Positions 8,290 to 19,291 are shown, counted from the stretch's first letter. The stretch is 64,000 nucleotides of DNA from Thermocrinis sp. (GCA_020833645.1 JAJHRQ010000003.1:1-64000); one strand, 5' to 3'. The notes: a model not told the origin generated them from the sequence alone. Translations and numbers: made by a program.

Positions 8290-9434
8290 TGGATTGGATT
8301 GAGGAGGAGCTACAGAAAATACAACAGCAAAAACTCCTCAGAAGGCGAACCTTAAGGGAGGGCCTAATAGACCTCTGCTCCAACGACTACTTGGGTTTAA
8401 GAGAACATCCAGAGGTAAAAGAAGAAGCCATCAGGGTAATAAAGGATTACGGTGTTGGTAGCGGTGCATCCGCCTTGGTTTCTGGCTACACGATTCACCA
8501 CAGGTCTTTGGAAGAAAAGCTGGCGGATTTTAAAGGAGTTCCCGCCTGCGTCCTCTTTGGCTCTGGATATCTGGCAAACCTGGGCACAATACCCGCCTTG
8601 ATCTCTGAAGGGGACATGATCCTCAGCGACCAGCTCAACCATGCGTCCATCATAGATGGTTGCAGGCTCTCACGGGCAAAGGTATTCGTTTTCCCACACC
8701 TTGATTACGAGAAGGCTGAGGAGATTTTAAAGGAAAACAGAAAGGCTTACAGAAGGTGTCTGTTAATCTCCGACAGCGTTTTTAGCATGGATGGAGACAT
8801 AGCCCACCTTCCCACCCTGCTAAAACTTTCTCTGGAGTACGATTGCATGCTAATGCTTGACGAAGCCCACGCAACGGGCACTTTGGGGGAGAAGGGTAAA
8901 GGAATACTTTATGCCTTCGGTATTCCTTGGCAGGAAAACATTATATTGATGGGGACCCTTTCAAAGGCTCTGGGCTCTTATGGCGCCTTTGTGTGCGGTT
9001 CCCAAAGGCTCGTGGATTACCTCATAAACAGGGCAAGAAGCCTCATCTTTTCTACCTCTTTGCCTCCCTCCCTATGTGCGTCCGCAAAAAAGGCTTTGGA
9101 GATTTTGGAGAGGGAAGAGTGGATGGTGCCCACTTTGAAGAGTGTGGCGGAGGAGATATACAGAAGACTCTTAGAGATTGGCTTCTTTGTGAAGTTCTAC
9201 GGCACTCCCATTTTACCCATAATGCTTTATTCGGAGGAAAAAGCCCTTGAGTTGTCCAAGTATCTACTTGAGAGGGGCGTTTTTCTGCAGGCTATAAGGT
9301 ATCCCACAGTACCAATGGGCGAGGCGAGGCTAAGGCTTACCGCAAGCTTGAAGTACAAAAAGGAGGACTTGGAATACTTCTACACGTTGCTAAAATCCCA
9401 TCTCCCTATTTCCAAGGAGTTTGAGTTAAAATAA
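8286..9434 (+). CDS. bioF: 8-amino-7-oxononanoate synthase
   Basis: 382 residues, the full length of the alpha-oxoamine synthase family. It condenses pimeloyl-ACP (or CoA) with alanine in biotin synthesis, using PLP. The PLP lysine sits in GTLSKALGSYGAF; the substrate region contains LCSNDYLGL and the PLP-binding aspartate LMLDEAHATGTLG. AON synthase and KBL (2-amino-3-ketobutyrate CoA ligase) are close relatives; LDEAHATG and length favour BioF. No other bio gene is in the window. It begins with tandem ATG codons overlapping the end of the transglycosylase. Confidence 0.85.
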   Translation: MMDWIEEELQKIQQQKLLRRRTLREGLIDLCSNDYLGLREHPEVKEEAIRVIKDYGVGSGASALVSGYTIHHRSLEEKLADFKGVPACVLFGSGYLANLGTIPALISEGDMILSDQLNHASIIDGCRLSRAKVFVFPHLDYEKAEEILKENRKAYRRCLLISDSVFSMDGDIAHLPTLLKLSLEYDCMLMLDEAHATGTLGEKGKGILYAFGIPWQENIILMGTLSKALGSYGAFVCGSQRLVDYLINRARSLIFSTSLPPSLCASAKKALEILEREEWMVPTLKSVAEEIYRRLLEIGFFVKFYGTPILPIMLYSEEKALELSKYLLERGVFLQAIRYPTVPMGEARLRLTASLKYKKEDLEYFYTLLKSHLPISKEFELK

Positions 9435-9462
9435 ATAGGTTAAAACTCTTCAGGAGGTGTGC

Positions 9463-10530
9463 ATGAAAACATTGGTGGAGCTTGCCAACAAGGCAAGGGA
9501 GTTAAGCGGAGTAAGGATTTACAAGAGGAATGTGGAAGCGGTACTTTCTGCAGTTTTGAAAAGTGGAGATTTCTGGGAGATAGTAGATATGTCAAGCCTG
9601 CCTGTGCCCGCCGCATCGGGCATAGTGAAGGTTTTAATTGACGAGGGCATCCTCTTTATTGACGATGAAGAGAACATAAAACTGACACAAAAAGGCTTTG
9701 ACTTTGTTAGAGAGCTGGGCATAGAAACCTTTGAAGACCACCTTTGCAAAGCCTGTGAGGGCAGAGGAATACCCTTTTATGCAGACATGGAACTGTACAG
9801 GGAGTTTTTACAGCTAACAAAGGACAGACCAAAGGCTATAAGGGACTACGACCAGGGTTCTGTTACTCCCGAGACTACCATATCTCGGGTACTTTTCATG
9901 GATTCAAGGGGAGACCTAAGAAACAAGGACATCATAGTTTTAGGGGCGGAGGATGATTTAACCGGTCTTGCAATAGCCCTCACCCGGAAGGCAAAGAGCG
10001 TTCTGGTCATAGACATAGACAAAAGGCTCATTGATTTTGACAATCAAATATTCAAAGAGTTGGGCATAGACAACGCTAGGGCGATGGTTTGGGACCTTAG
10101 GAACCCGCTACCTAAGGATATCCTGGGGAATTTTGATGTTTTTGTTTCGGACCCACCGGAAACATTGCCCGCCTTTAGGGCTTTCATAGGAAGGGGCATT
10201 GCTACCCTGAGGGAAGAGGGAGGAGTAGGATACTTTGGGTTGACCCTTAGGGACTCTTCTGTCTTCCGTTGGAGGGACTTTCAGATATCCCTCACGTCCG
10301 AGTTTGGCGTAGCCATCACAGACATAGTGCAGAACTTTAACCATTACATAAACTGGGATTATCACTCGGAGACAAAGGCAGCAGAGTTAGCCCCTGTAAA
10401 GAGGGAACCTAAGACCATATGGTATAAATCCGCTTGGTACAGGATAGAAGCCCTGCCCGGCTTTAAGAGGTGGAACGAACCTATTTCCGATGAAGTCTTC
10501 TATCTTGACGAGGAAGGCTCCACCACTTGA
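9463..10530 (+). CDS. bpsA: N4-bis(aminopropyl)spermidine synthase (branched polyamine synthase)
   Basis: The ORF track starts at GTG 9457, but the AGGAGG at 9452-9457 points to ATG 9463. About 355 residues: an N-terminal winged-helix part, then a SAM-dependent aminopropyltransferase fold. The BpsA markers DYDQGSVTPET and GAEDDLTGLA (dcSAM pocket) and the catalytic-site-like SDPPETLPAFRAF are present. BpsA adds two aminopropyl groups to spermidine to make quaternary branched polyamines, compounds of hyperthermophiles that stabilise nucleic acids. This fits the nearby reverse gyrase. It is followed by an overlapping MnmC-like methyltransferase. Confidence 0.9.
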   Translation: MKTLVELANKARELSGVRIYKRNVEAVLSAVLKSGDFWEIVDMSSLPVPAASGIVKVLIDEGILFIDDEENIKLTQKGFDFVRELGIETFEDHLCKACEGRGIPFYADMELYREFLQLTKDRPKAIRDYDQGSVTPETTISRVLFMDSRGDLRNKDIIVLGAEDDLTGLAIALTRKAKSVLVIDIDKRLIDFDNQIFKELGIDNARAMVWDLRNPLPKDILGNFDVFVSDPPETLPAFRAFIGRGIATLREEGGVGYFGLTLRDSSVFRWRDFQISLTSEFGVAITDIVQNFNHYINWDYHSETKAAELAPVKREPKTIWYKSAWYRIEALPGFKRWNEPISDEVFYLDEEGSTT

Positions 10531-11428
10531 GGAAAGACTGAGGGAAATTTTAGAAAGGGAATATGGAATTTCTGACGAAGGGACCTACCAGGCCCTCCTC
10601 AAGCTAATGAAGGGCTGGCTAAAGCCTTCTGTGCCGGGGGAAGGTATTTCCCTCACAAAGGATGGCTCTTACACCTTAATAGCCAAAGAGTATGGTGAGC
10701 CCTACCATAGCCTTACCGCAGGAGCCATAGGCGAGTGCATAGAGAAGTTTCTAAGACCCTCTGGACTTCTTGAAAGGGCAGAAGGGAGTAGGATAATCAG
10801 GGTGGTGGACGTGGGTTTTGGGCTGGGCTACAATGTGGCGGTCATGCTCAAGCATCTAAGGGATGTGAAAAGGGACATAGCCATTGAAGTTATCTCCTTT
10901 GAAAAGGAGCTACCCAAAGAGGTTCCCCCACCGCCGGAGGAATATTTGCCATACTGGAAGCTACTTTGGGATAACCTACCCTCCTTTGAAAAGGATGGAA
11001 TTTCCTTCAGACTACTTTTGGGGGATGCAAGGGAAAGGGTAAAAGAGGTTGAAGGCTTTGATGCAGATGCCATTTTTCACGACGGGTTTTCTCCTTACAA
11101 AAATCCTGAGCTATGGACCTTGGATTTTTTAGCCTTTCTCACAAAGCTTTTAAAAAGGGATGGTGTGTGGGTCTCTTACACCTCTTCCCTTGCAGTTAGA
11201 AAAGCCCTAAAGCTTTTGGGCTTTAACCTGCAGAGCACTTTTCCTGTAGGAAGGAAGAGGGGAGGGACAAAGGCAGGCTTTGAAATTGAGGAGTCTTTGA
11301 CGGAAGTAGAAGCTCAAAAGCTCAAAAATTCCCCCTTTGCGGTGCCCTTTAGGGATCCCGCTTTGAACAGAGAACCCTTGCACATACTAGCAGATTATGG
11401 GCTTAGGGTGCTTTATAATAAAAGTTAA
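10490..11428 (+). CDS. MnmC2-like tRNA methyltransferase (DUF752)
   Basis: 312 residues. SAM motif I is VVDVGFGLGYN, preceded by the family-typical GEPYHSLTAGA; the later acidic segment AIFHDGFSPYKNPELWT matches the MnmC methyltransferase (DUF752) family. These enzymes methylate 5-aminomethyl-2-thiouridine at tRNA position 34. There is no FAD oxidase (MnmC1) domain, as in stand-alone Aquifex-type proteins. The start is uncertain: ATG 10490 overlaps bpsA by 41 bases, and TTG 10504 is an alternative; neither has a strong Shine-Dalgarno. FBPase follows after 11 bases. Confidence 0.75.
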   Translation: MKSSILTRKAPPLEERLREILEREYGISDEGTYQALLKLMKGWLKPSVPGEGISLTKDGSYTLIAKEYGEPYHSLTAGAIGECIEKFLRPSGLLERAEGSRIIRVVDVGFGLGYNVAVMLKHLRDVKRDIAIEVISFEKELPKEVPPPPEEYLPYWKLLWDNLPSFEKDGISFRLLLGDARERVKEVEGFDADAIFHDGFSPYKNPELWTLDFLAFLTKLLKRDGVWVSYTSSLAVRKALKLLGFNLQSTFPVGRKRGGTKAGFEIEESLTEVEAQKLKNSPFAVPFRDPALNREPLHILADYGLRVLYNKS

Positions 11429-11439
11429 GGAGGTGCATT

Positions 11440-12585
11440 ATGAAGATCACACTGAGCGTAATAAAGGCAGACATAGGGGGATTTGTGGGGCACTCCGGTG
11501 TGCATCCGGAGGTTTTGCAGAAGGTTCAAGAGGTAGGACTTAAAGAAGTGGAAAAGGGCAATCTCATTGATTGTCAAACACTGGTCTGCGGTGACGATAT
11601 TGCCCTGGTTATGACCCATCAGCACGGCGTGGACAGCGAGCTGGTGCACGGCATAGCCTGGAGGGCCTTTGAGGAGGGAACGGCAGTTTCCAAAAAACTA
11701 AAACTGTATGGCGCAGGACAGGACCTGCTCTCGGACACCTTCTCTGGGAATGTTAAGGGTATGGGTCCGGGCGTGGCAGAGATGGAGTTTGAAGAAAGAC
11801 CCTCTGAACCTGTGATCGTGTTTTTTGCGGATAAAACCTCCCCCAGTGCGTGGAACTTGCCCCTTTATGAGATGTTTGCAGACCCAATGGTCTGCGCAGG
11901 CTTGGTCATAGACCCCAAAATGCACGACGGATTTACCTTTGAAGTGTTGGATACCTATACAGGAAAGGCAGTTAAGCTATCAACGCCCGCGGAGCTGTAT
12001 GACCTGCTAGCGCTGATCGGCAGTGTGGAAAGGTATGCGGTCAGGAGCGTGTGGAGGAATTCGGACGGAGAGATTGCGGCGGTTGCTTCCACCCAAAGAC
12101 TCTCCTTTATCGCCGGAAGGTATGTAGGAAAAGATGACCCAGTTCTGATCGTTAGGGTTCAGTCTGGTTTTCCTGCGGTTGGTGAGGTGCTTGAGCCCTT
12201 TGCCAGACCTTGGATCGTGGAAGGCTGGATGAGAGGGTCCCACAACGGACCTCTTATGCCCGTATCCTTTAAGCAGGCAACTCCCACCCGTTTTGATGGA
12301 CCACCGAGGGTAATAGCGGCGGGCTATCAGATCGCCAACGGCAAGCTGATAGGTCCCAGGGACCTCTTTGACGACCCAGCCTTTGACAGGGCAAGGGAAC
12401 AAGCCCAGCTTATCGCAGACATCCTCAGAAGGCAGGGTATTTTTGAACCCCACAGGCTACCCTCCGAAGAGATGGAATACACAACCCTTCCCAAGATCCT
12501 CAAGAAGCTGGAAGATAGGTTATACGAGTTGGAGGAGGGCAAAAAAGCCCCCACTGGCGAAGAGCATCACACAGAAACGGACTGA
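11440..12585 (+). CDS. fbp: fructose-1,6-bisphosphate aldolase/phosphatase (class V)
   Basis: 381 residues, the length of archaeal-type bifunctional FBPA/P. It begins MKITLSVIKADIGGFVGHSG and has conserved GDDIALVMTHQHG and GMGPGVAEMEFEERPSEP. The enzyme condenses triose phosphates and hydrolyses the product to fructose-6-phosphate, making gluconeogenesis unidirectional. It is typical of deep-branching thermophilic autotrophs. A Shine-Dalgarno AAGGAGG precedes ATG 11440. It sits in a plus-strand run bpsA-mnmC2-fbp that probably forms one operon. Confidence 0.93.
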   Translation: MKITLSVIKADIGGFVGHSGVHPEVLQKVQEVGLKEVEKGNLIDCQTLVCGDDIALVMTHQHGVDSELVHGIAWRAFEEGTAVSKKLKLYGAGQDLLSDTFSGNVKGMGPGVAEMEFEERPSEPVIVFFADKTSPSAWNLPLYEMFADPMVCAGLVIDPKMHDGFTFEVLDTYTGKAVKLSTPAELYDLLALIGSVERYAVRSVWRNSDGEIAAVASTQRLSFIAGRYVGKDDPVLIVRVQSGFPAVGEVLEPFARPWIVEGWMRGSHNGPLMPVSFKQATPTRFDGPPRVIAAGYQIANGKLIGPRDLFDDPAFDRAREQAQLIADILRRQGIFEPHRLPSEEMEYTTLPKILKKLEDRLYELEEGKKAPTGEEHHTETD

Positions 12586-12588
12586 AAG

Positions 12589-13017
12589 ATGGAAAAGGTC
12601 TATAGTATAGAAGAAAGGGTGGTCCTCATAGTGGAAGAGTTTCTGGATAATGTAAAGGAAAAGGAGCCTTTTGCCTATTATTTGGAGGATTATCGTTTTA
12701 TGCTCAGGGCAAAGCTGGTGGAACTTTTGGCTACTCCCGTCTTTGACGGTGCCTTGGAGAGTATGTTAAAGTGCATATAAGCCCGTATAAACAGGCTTGA
12801 CCTTGAAAACGAAAAGGAGCTTAGAAGGGTCCTAGAAGCGGTGGAAAAAACCAATGAACTTTTAAAGGAATTCCTTGAAGGAGACAAGGTAAAGGACAAA
12901 ACGGTGCTATCCAAAGTGTCCGGAAGGCTGGGCACCATAGCGGAGGAGCTAAGGCTGGAGGTAAACAGAAGGTTCGGAGGGCTATTCAACAGAATAAAGA
13001 AGCTCTTTGGTAGGTAA
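12589..13017 (+). pseudogene. small helical protein gene with in-frame stop
   Basis: The ORF track lists only 12589-12780 (63 residues), but after the TAA at 12778-12780 the same frame stays open to TAA 13015. The continuation reads ARINRLDLENEKELRRVLEAV onward to FNRIKKLFGR. The whole would be about 142 residues, mostly charged amphipathic helices, with no family I recognise. The codon before the interruption is ATA and one base change (TAT to TAA) would explain it. It starts three bases after fbp and ends three bases before the convergent reverse gyrase. It may be a real nonsense mutation, a sequence error, or two reinitiating peptides. Confidence 0.6.
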
Positions 13018-13020
13018 GCC

Positions 13021-16000
13021 TTATTGCTTTTCTTCCACTTTCACCGCAAGGATTTGGTCGTAAAGCTCCCTTAAAATTTTCACGTAATCCTCTTTGCCCT
13101 CCTCCACCAAGTCCATGAGGGCTTCCAGCTCCTTTGTCCATTCCTCAGAAAGAAACTTTCTTATGCTCTTTTCGGAGCTCAAAAATTCATATACCTTTTT
13201 GCCGAGGTTCGTAGGTATAAGAAAACCTTTCTTTTCTATCACATAACCCCTCTCTATGAGCTTGGCTATTATGGTGGCGTAGGTGGAGGGTCTGCCTATG
13301 CCCCTATTTTTCATCTCTTGAACTAACTCGCCGTGGGTGTAAAGGTAAGCCTTGGGCTGAACCTTTAGCGTCTTTCTATCTTTGACGTCTAACTCACCAG
13401 AAAGTGGAGGTTGCAGTTCAAACCTGAGGATTCTGTTCCAGCCATCCTCCAAAATATCCGTGACTAACTCCCGGGAGATTTCAAATTCCCCCGCCCTTAT
13501 GAGCACATCTACAACCTTAACCTTCACCGGTCTCATCTGGCTTGCCATGAACCTCTTAAAGATGAGCTCATACAACAGGAGGTGATCTTTGTTAAAGCCG
13601 TCCACTGTTAACTGACCGCTGAGCCATAGGGACCTTAGTTCTTCTGGTTCCAAAGCTTTGGTAGGTCTAATACACTCGTGGGCTCCGCCTTCTCCCCACA
13701 CCCTCGGGCTAAAGTACTCTTTTCCAAATTCCTCCTTTATGTATTCACCCGCTAAGGCTATGCCGTAGTCTGAGACCCTAATTGAGTCTGTTCTGTGGTA
13801 GGTTATAAACCCCCATTCAAACAGGCTTTGGGCGAGCTCCATGGTCTTTGGCAGAGAAAACCTGTACTTATCGCTGGCATCCTTTAGCATCGTATCCGTT
13901 CTGTAGGGTGGCGGAGGATTTCTTAGCTCCTCCCTTTCTCCGAGGACTTTTACATCCACCTTTTCCAAGCTTTCAAAGAAGGCTTTTGCTTTATCCTTTT
14001 CCTCAAAGGTAAGCTCAAGCAAAAACTTCCTGCCCTCTTGGGAAAGGTCTATTTGCACCTTATAAACTTTCTGCCTGTATTCCCTTTCCCTTTGTATGAT
14101 CCAACCCAAGACGGGCGTTTGAACCCTGCCCGCAGAGAGCCAGTTTTTGCCAAGGGCACTCCAAAGTCTTTGGGAAAATTCAAAGCCCACCCACCGGTCG
14201 GAGACCCTTCGGACCACCTGAGCCTTAACCTTGTTTTCGTCTATGTCCCTGAGTTCTTTTAGGGATTTGATTATTGCCTTCTTGGTGACCTCGTGAAACT
14301 CCATACGCCTTATGCTTTTGACGAAGGGTCTGAGCAGGTTCGCTATGTCCCAACCGATCTTTTCACCCTCCGCATCCGGGTCTGTGGCTATAAAAACTTC
14401 TTGGCTCTCAAGGGCTAATCTTCTAAGGCTGTTGATCACATCCTCCTTTCCTTCAATTGTCTGATAGATTGGGCTAATATACCCATCCACCAGAACCCCG
14501 TGAAAGCCACCCTCGGGCACCAGATCAAGGACATGCCCCAAAGATGCACTAATCATCAAATACAGGCTCTCGGTGGATGTTTCATAAACCTCATGCCCGT
14601 GTATCCTTCTTCTGACGGGCTTTCCAAAGAAGTTGGCTATGGTGCGCGCCTTGTTGGGAGACTCCACCACCAAGAGGATGGGCTTTAGCAGTGTGTTCCT
14701 TTCTTGAACCTCCTGTCCCTCAAGGAACCTTCTTATCAAAAGCCTATCCCTGTCTATTTCAGCAAGGACACCTTCAAGGTCAATCTGCCCTAGCTCCACA
14801 AACTCTATATCATCGCTGAACCATCGGACCTTTTTCTGTAAATGCATAAAAACCCTTCTGTCATCCACAAGCACCAGGCTTAGACCTTTGCTTATGCCAC
14901 CCGCAAACATACGGGAGGTCCTACCGCTGGCTTGAAGGTAGCCTGTGGCATCGGAAACAAAAAGCTTACCGCCATCCTCTTCAAGCTTAAGGGTAATATC
15001 CTCCGAAGTTTGCAAGAGCTTTGAGACCTCCTCCGAATTGAAAAATTCCTCTATTTCCCTCCTGAGGTTTTCAATCTTTTCCCTAAGCTGAGGTTTATCT
15101 TGCAGAAACTCTTCACTCAGGTATTGGTATTTTTTCAGGGCTGTGAGCCAATTGTCAATTTTTTGAGATAGATGCGGAAGCTTTTTGACGATCTCCGCCC
15201 TTATGCTACTCAAAGCCCAGAGTAGATGTGAGAGGTTCTCCTCAAACCTCAGAGAAACAACGATCTTTGGCACTCCATAAAAGATGGCATACCTTACCAC
15301 GTGAGGCATGTCAAAGCCCCTAGCCAGAGGGTTCCTATAGGACGCAATGCCTATGAGCACATCTACCTCTCCCTTTTCATAACGGGCTAAGTTCTCTTCT
15401 GAGAGCTCTTCGTAGGTTAAGCAGACTATCCCCTTTTGGGAGAGTTCCTCCTTTAGGACATCCACGTACTCCTTCCCTTTGTCGGAGGGAACAAAGACCA
15501 GCCCTCCCTTGCCAAGCTTTCTGATCCACTCCTCCAAGGGCAGTTTGTTTATGTCTTCGTAGGTGTCCAACACGTTCCTAAGGTAAAAGGTGGGAGTTCC
15601 CACTTCAAAGCCCAAAAGTTCCCTAAAGAGCTTGATCCTGCTTGACCTTGGGTTGGAGGTAGCGGAGGACACCACAAGAACGCCCTTTCTCTTTTGGGAC
15701 ACTCTGGCAACTTGTTCAGAGAGTTTCTTTATTTCCTCCCAATCCTCTTGACTCTTGTTTAGTTTTTCCTTCAATCGGATGAGCCATAGGGCTAGCTCTA
15801 TGTCCTCGGGAGAGAAGTTCAGAAGATAGAGGGCTTTGTCTATGTTTTTAGCAGTCTTCAAAAAGGAATCCACATCATCCACAAAGATAAAGGCAAAATC
15901 TTTTGGTAAGCTCTCGTAGTTTCTGTAAAGAAACATGGAGGTGGAAACAAGCACCAAAAAGTTACCCTCCTCTAACCTTTTCCTCTTCTCCCTTTTTTCC

Positions 16001-16458
16001 TTCTCTGTATCGTCTCCAAAATAGAGGATGTGCCTTTCGTCCAATCCAAAGCTTTTTAGCTTCCTTACAGTTTGTTCCACCAACAGCTTGGTGGGAAGGA
16101 TCACATAGGACTTTTTGTTTTTCTTTGCCAAAAAGGAAACCATCGAAAGACCGAAGGAGGTCTTGCCCACACCAGTAGGTGCCAGTAGCCCAAAAGAATG
16201 TCCCATAAGCACCCTCTTTGCCCATGTCCTTTGCAAATCCCACGGCTCCGCAGACACACCCCTTCTGAACTCCTCCACCCATTCTAAGAGTTCTTTTTCC
16301 ACTTGGCAAACTTCCCAAAGGGTCCCCTCTTTTAGACTTTTGCAAGGGTCCCCCTCTTTGGGCATACACCTCTCGCAGGGAAGCCCCTTCTCAAGCCTCT
16401 CTACGCTTATATCTCCACCACAGTTAGGACAAAGCTTGCTAAATATTGCCTTTATCAT
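13021..16458 (-). CDS. rgy: reverse gyrase
   Basis: 1145 residues, complete. It introduces positive supercoils and is the hallmark enzyme of hyperthermophiles. Domains in order: N-terminal zinc finger (C10, C13, C28, C31); SF2 helicase-like module with Walker A APTGVGKT at 93-100 and VDDVDS in place of DEAD; then a type IA topoisomerase half starting near LLVVESPNKARTIANFFG (Toprim, with DPDAEGEKIGWD) and carrying the catalytic tyrosine at about 887 in GFITYHRTDS. A second zinc finger at the Toprim entrance is not evident. No Shine-Dalgarno is present; a TATAAT lies 10 bases before the ATG, suggesting a leaderless or near-leaderless transcript. Confidence 0.96.
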   Translation of the reverse strand: MIKAIFSKLCPNCGGDISVERLEKGLPCERCMPKEGDPCKSLKEGTLWEVCQVEKELLEWVEEFRRGVSAEPWDLQRTWAKRVLMGHSFGLLAPTGVGKTSFGLSMVSFLAKKNKKSYVILPTKLLVEQTVRKLKSFGLDERHILYFGDDTEKEKREKRKRLEEGNFLVLVSTSMFLYRNYESLPKDFAFIFVDDVDSFLKTAKNIDKALYLLNFSPEDIELALWLIRLKEKLNKSQEDWEEIKKLSEQVARVSQKRKGVLVVSSATSNPRSSRIKLFRELLGFEVGTPTFYLRNVLDTYEDINKLPLEEWIRKLGKGGLVFVPSDKGKEYVDVLKEELSQKGIVCLTYEELSEENLARYEKGEVDVLIGIASYRNPLARGFDMPHVVRYAIFYGVPKIVVSLRFEENLSHLLWALSSIRAEIVKKLPHLSQKIDNWLTALKKYQYLSEEFLQDKPQLREKIENLRREIEEFFNSEEVSKLLQTSEDITLKLEEDGGKLFVSDATGYLQASGRTSRMFAGGISKGLSLVLVDDRRVFMHLQKKVRWFSDDIEFVELGQIDLEGVLAEIDRDRLLIRRFLEGQEVQERNTLLKPILLVVESPNKARTIANFFGKPVRRRIHGHEVYETSTESLYLMISASLGHVLDLVPEGGFHGVLVDGYISPIYQTIEGKEDVINSLRRLALESQEVFIATDPDAEGEKIGWDIANLLRPFVKSIRRMEFHEVTKKAIIKSLKELRDIDENKVKAQVVRRVSDRWVGFEFSQRLWSALGKNWLSAGRVQTPVLGWIIQREREYRQKVYKVQIDLSQEGRKFLLELTFEEKDKAKAFFESLEKVDVKVLGEREELRNPPPPYRTDTMLKDASDKYRFSLPKTMELAQSLFEWGFITYHRTDSIRVSDYGIALAGEYIKEEFGKEYFSPRVWGEGGAHECIRPTKALEPEELRSLWLSGQLTVDGFNKDHLLLYELIFKRFMASQMRPVKVKVVDVLIRAGEFEISRELVTDILEDGWNRILRFELQPPLSGELDVKDRKTLKVQPKAYLYTHGELVQEMKNRGIGRPSTYATIIAKLIERGYVIEKKGFLIPTNLGKKVYEFLSSEKSIRKFLSEEWTKELEALMDLVEEGKEDYVKILRELYDQILAVKVEEKQ

Positions 16459-16545
16459 TTAGTTAAAGATTATACAAAACCTCCAAACTTAACCATTTCT
16501 TAACACACACCGCATAATTTCTCAAGTTGAAAGGAGGTGAAAAAA

Positions 16546-16698
16546 ATGAAAAGGTTGATAGTAAAGGACAGAAAGTTAGCCAAGAAGTTGGAAGATAGGC
16601 TAATAAAGAAGGGCTTGGTGGTAGCCCTCTGCGAAGGAGAGGAAAACTCTCCCCTTCTCAAAAAGGCACAGGTGGTTATACAAGTCAAAAACGCTTAA
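16546..16698 (+). CDS. 50-residue basic protein, unknown
   Basis: Below the ORF-track cut-off. ATG 16546 is preceded by a near-perfect ribosome-binding site (AAAGGAGGTGA, seven bases upstream). It gives MKRLIVKDRKLAKKLEDRLI followed by KKGLVVALCEGEENSPLL and a short tail ending KNA. It is rich in Lys/Arg in the first half, with a mixed beta-strand-like second half (QVVIQV). No family is recognised. It lies alone between reverse gyrase (divergent) and pgsA (convergent, 14-base overlap). The strong SD and plausible composition argue for a real gene. Confidence 0.6.
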   Translation: MKRLIVKDRKLAKKLEDRLIKKGLVVALCEGEENSPLLKKAQVVIQVKNA

Positions 16699-17176
16699 AG
16701 AAGTTAAGGGTGTAGTCAAAGGCGGAGAGGTAAGCTAAAAGGACCGAAAACCAAAGCACAGGGCTACCCAAAGGACTACCAAGGGCGAGCAAGACCAAGG
16801 TGGTGAATTCCGCAAAGGTCTTGAGCTTACCAAGGGAGGAAGCACTCATAAGGTAGCCCTTTTCCACCGTGAAACTTCTCAAAAAGGATATGTAAAGCTC
16901 CCTTATTAGCAAAAGGACAAAGGCGTAGGGAGAAACTTGCCCAAGGTAGAGATAGGCAGAAAGGCAAGAAAGTACAAAGACCTTATCCACAAAAGGGTCA
17001 AGGAGAACACCCAACTTGCTTACCTCATTCCTTTTCCGGGCGGTGTCTCCGTCCAACCAATCGCTGAAGGCTCCCAAAAGGATCAGAAGGAGGGCTAACT
17101 TGTGATGTTGGTTCAAGATAGAAGGTACAGCCAGAAAGGTAAGCAGGAATCTAAAGAGGGTTATGTAGTTTGCCAT
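16685..17176 (-). CDS. pgsA: CDP-diacylglycerol phosphatidyltransferase, PgsA-like
   Basis: 163 residues, four or more membrane helices. The CDP-alcohol phosphotransferase motif DGDTARKRNEVSKLGVLLDP with FVD following matches DGxxAR-x8-GxxxDxxxD. It most likely makes phosphatidylglycerol-phosphate from CDP-diacylglycerol and glycerol-3-phosphate; other CDP-alcohol transferases share the motif, so the alcohol is inferred. TATAAT lies eight bases before ATG 17176 with no Shine-Dalgarno, one of the clearest leaderless-type starts here. It is slightly shorter than typical PgsA (about 180). Confidence 0.75.
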   Translation of the reverse strand: MANYITLFRFLLTFLAVPSILNQHHKLALLLILLGAFSDWLDGDTARKRNEVSKLGVLLDPFVDKVFVLSCLSAYLYLGQVSPYAFVLLLIRELYISFLRSFTVEKGYLMSASSLGKLKTFAEFTTLVLLALGSPLGSPVLWFSVLLAYLSAFDYTLNFFKRF

Positions 17177-17263
17177 TTGGGAAGATTATAACACGCAAAA
17201 ATGTGCGTGTACTGATATTATGAAATCTTAGTCTTTTATGCTTAATTTTTTAAACAAGACCCC

Positions 17264-17292
17264 TTGACAAAGATGCAGTGTGTTAATATAAT
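17264..17292 (+). promoter_or_regulatory. groESL sigma70 promoter
   Basis: TTGACA at 17264-17269 and TATAAT at 17287-17292 with an optimal 17-base spacer, 36 bases before groES. No CIRCE inverted repeat (TTAGCACTC-N9-GAGTGCTAA) is present, so HrcA control is not supported; a strong constitutive promoter is the simplest reading. Confidence 0.8.
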
Positions 17293-17328
17293 ATCTATTA
17301 GTAAAACCCCAATAAGGAGGTGGAAGAC

Positions 17329-17622
17329 ATGGCAAAGCTGAAACCACTTTACGACAAGATTGTGGTCAAAAGGCAAGAAGAACAAGAACAAAGAACTGCA
17401 TCAGGAATAATCATACCTGATACCGCCAAAGAAAAGCCACAAATTGGGGAAGTAATAGCAGTGGGAGAGGGCAAACGTCTAAACAATGGTGAGATTGCCC
17501 CCCTAAGGGTAAAGGTGGGGGACAAGGTAGTCTTTAACAAGTATGCAGGTACAGAAATAGAGCTTGACGGTGAAAAGTATCTCATAATGTCTGAAGATGA
17601 AGTTCTAGCAATCCTTGAATAA
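17329..17622 (+). CDS. groES: co-chaperonin GroES
   Basis: About 97 residues. The ORF track starts at GTG 17320, but AAGGAGG at 17314-17320 and the protein [15 protein letters not shown] favour ATG 17329. The mobile loop is recognisable ([15 protein letters not shown]), followed by GEVIAVGEG and [15 protein letters not shown]. It caps the GroEL cage during protein folding. It is followed after 21 bases by groEL. Confidence 0.95.
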   Translation: MAKLKPLYDKIVVKRQEEQEQRTASGIIIPDTAKEKPQIGEVIAVGEGKRLNNGEIAPLRVKVGDKVVFNKYAGTEIELDGEKYLIMSEDEVLAILE

Positions 17623-19284
<1,662 letters not shown>

Positions 19285-19291
19285 CATAGCT

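Noticed and set aside
17177-17328. CIRCE or other heat-shock operator before groES
   Set aside because: Looked for TTAGCACTC-type inverted repeats; only a standard sigma70 promoter is present.
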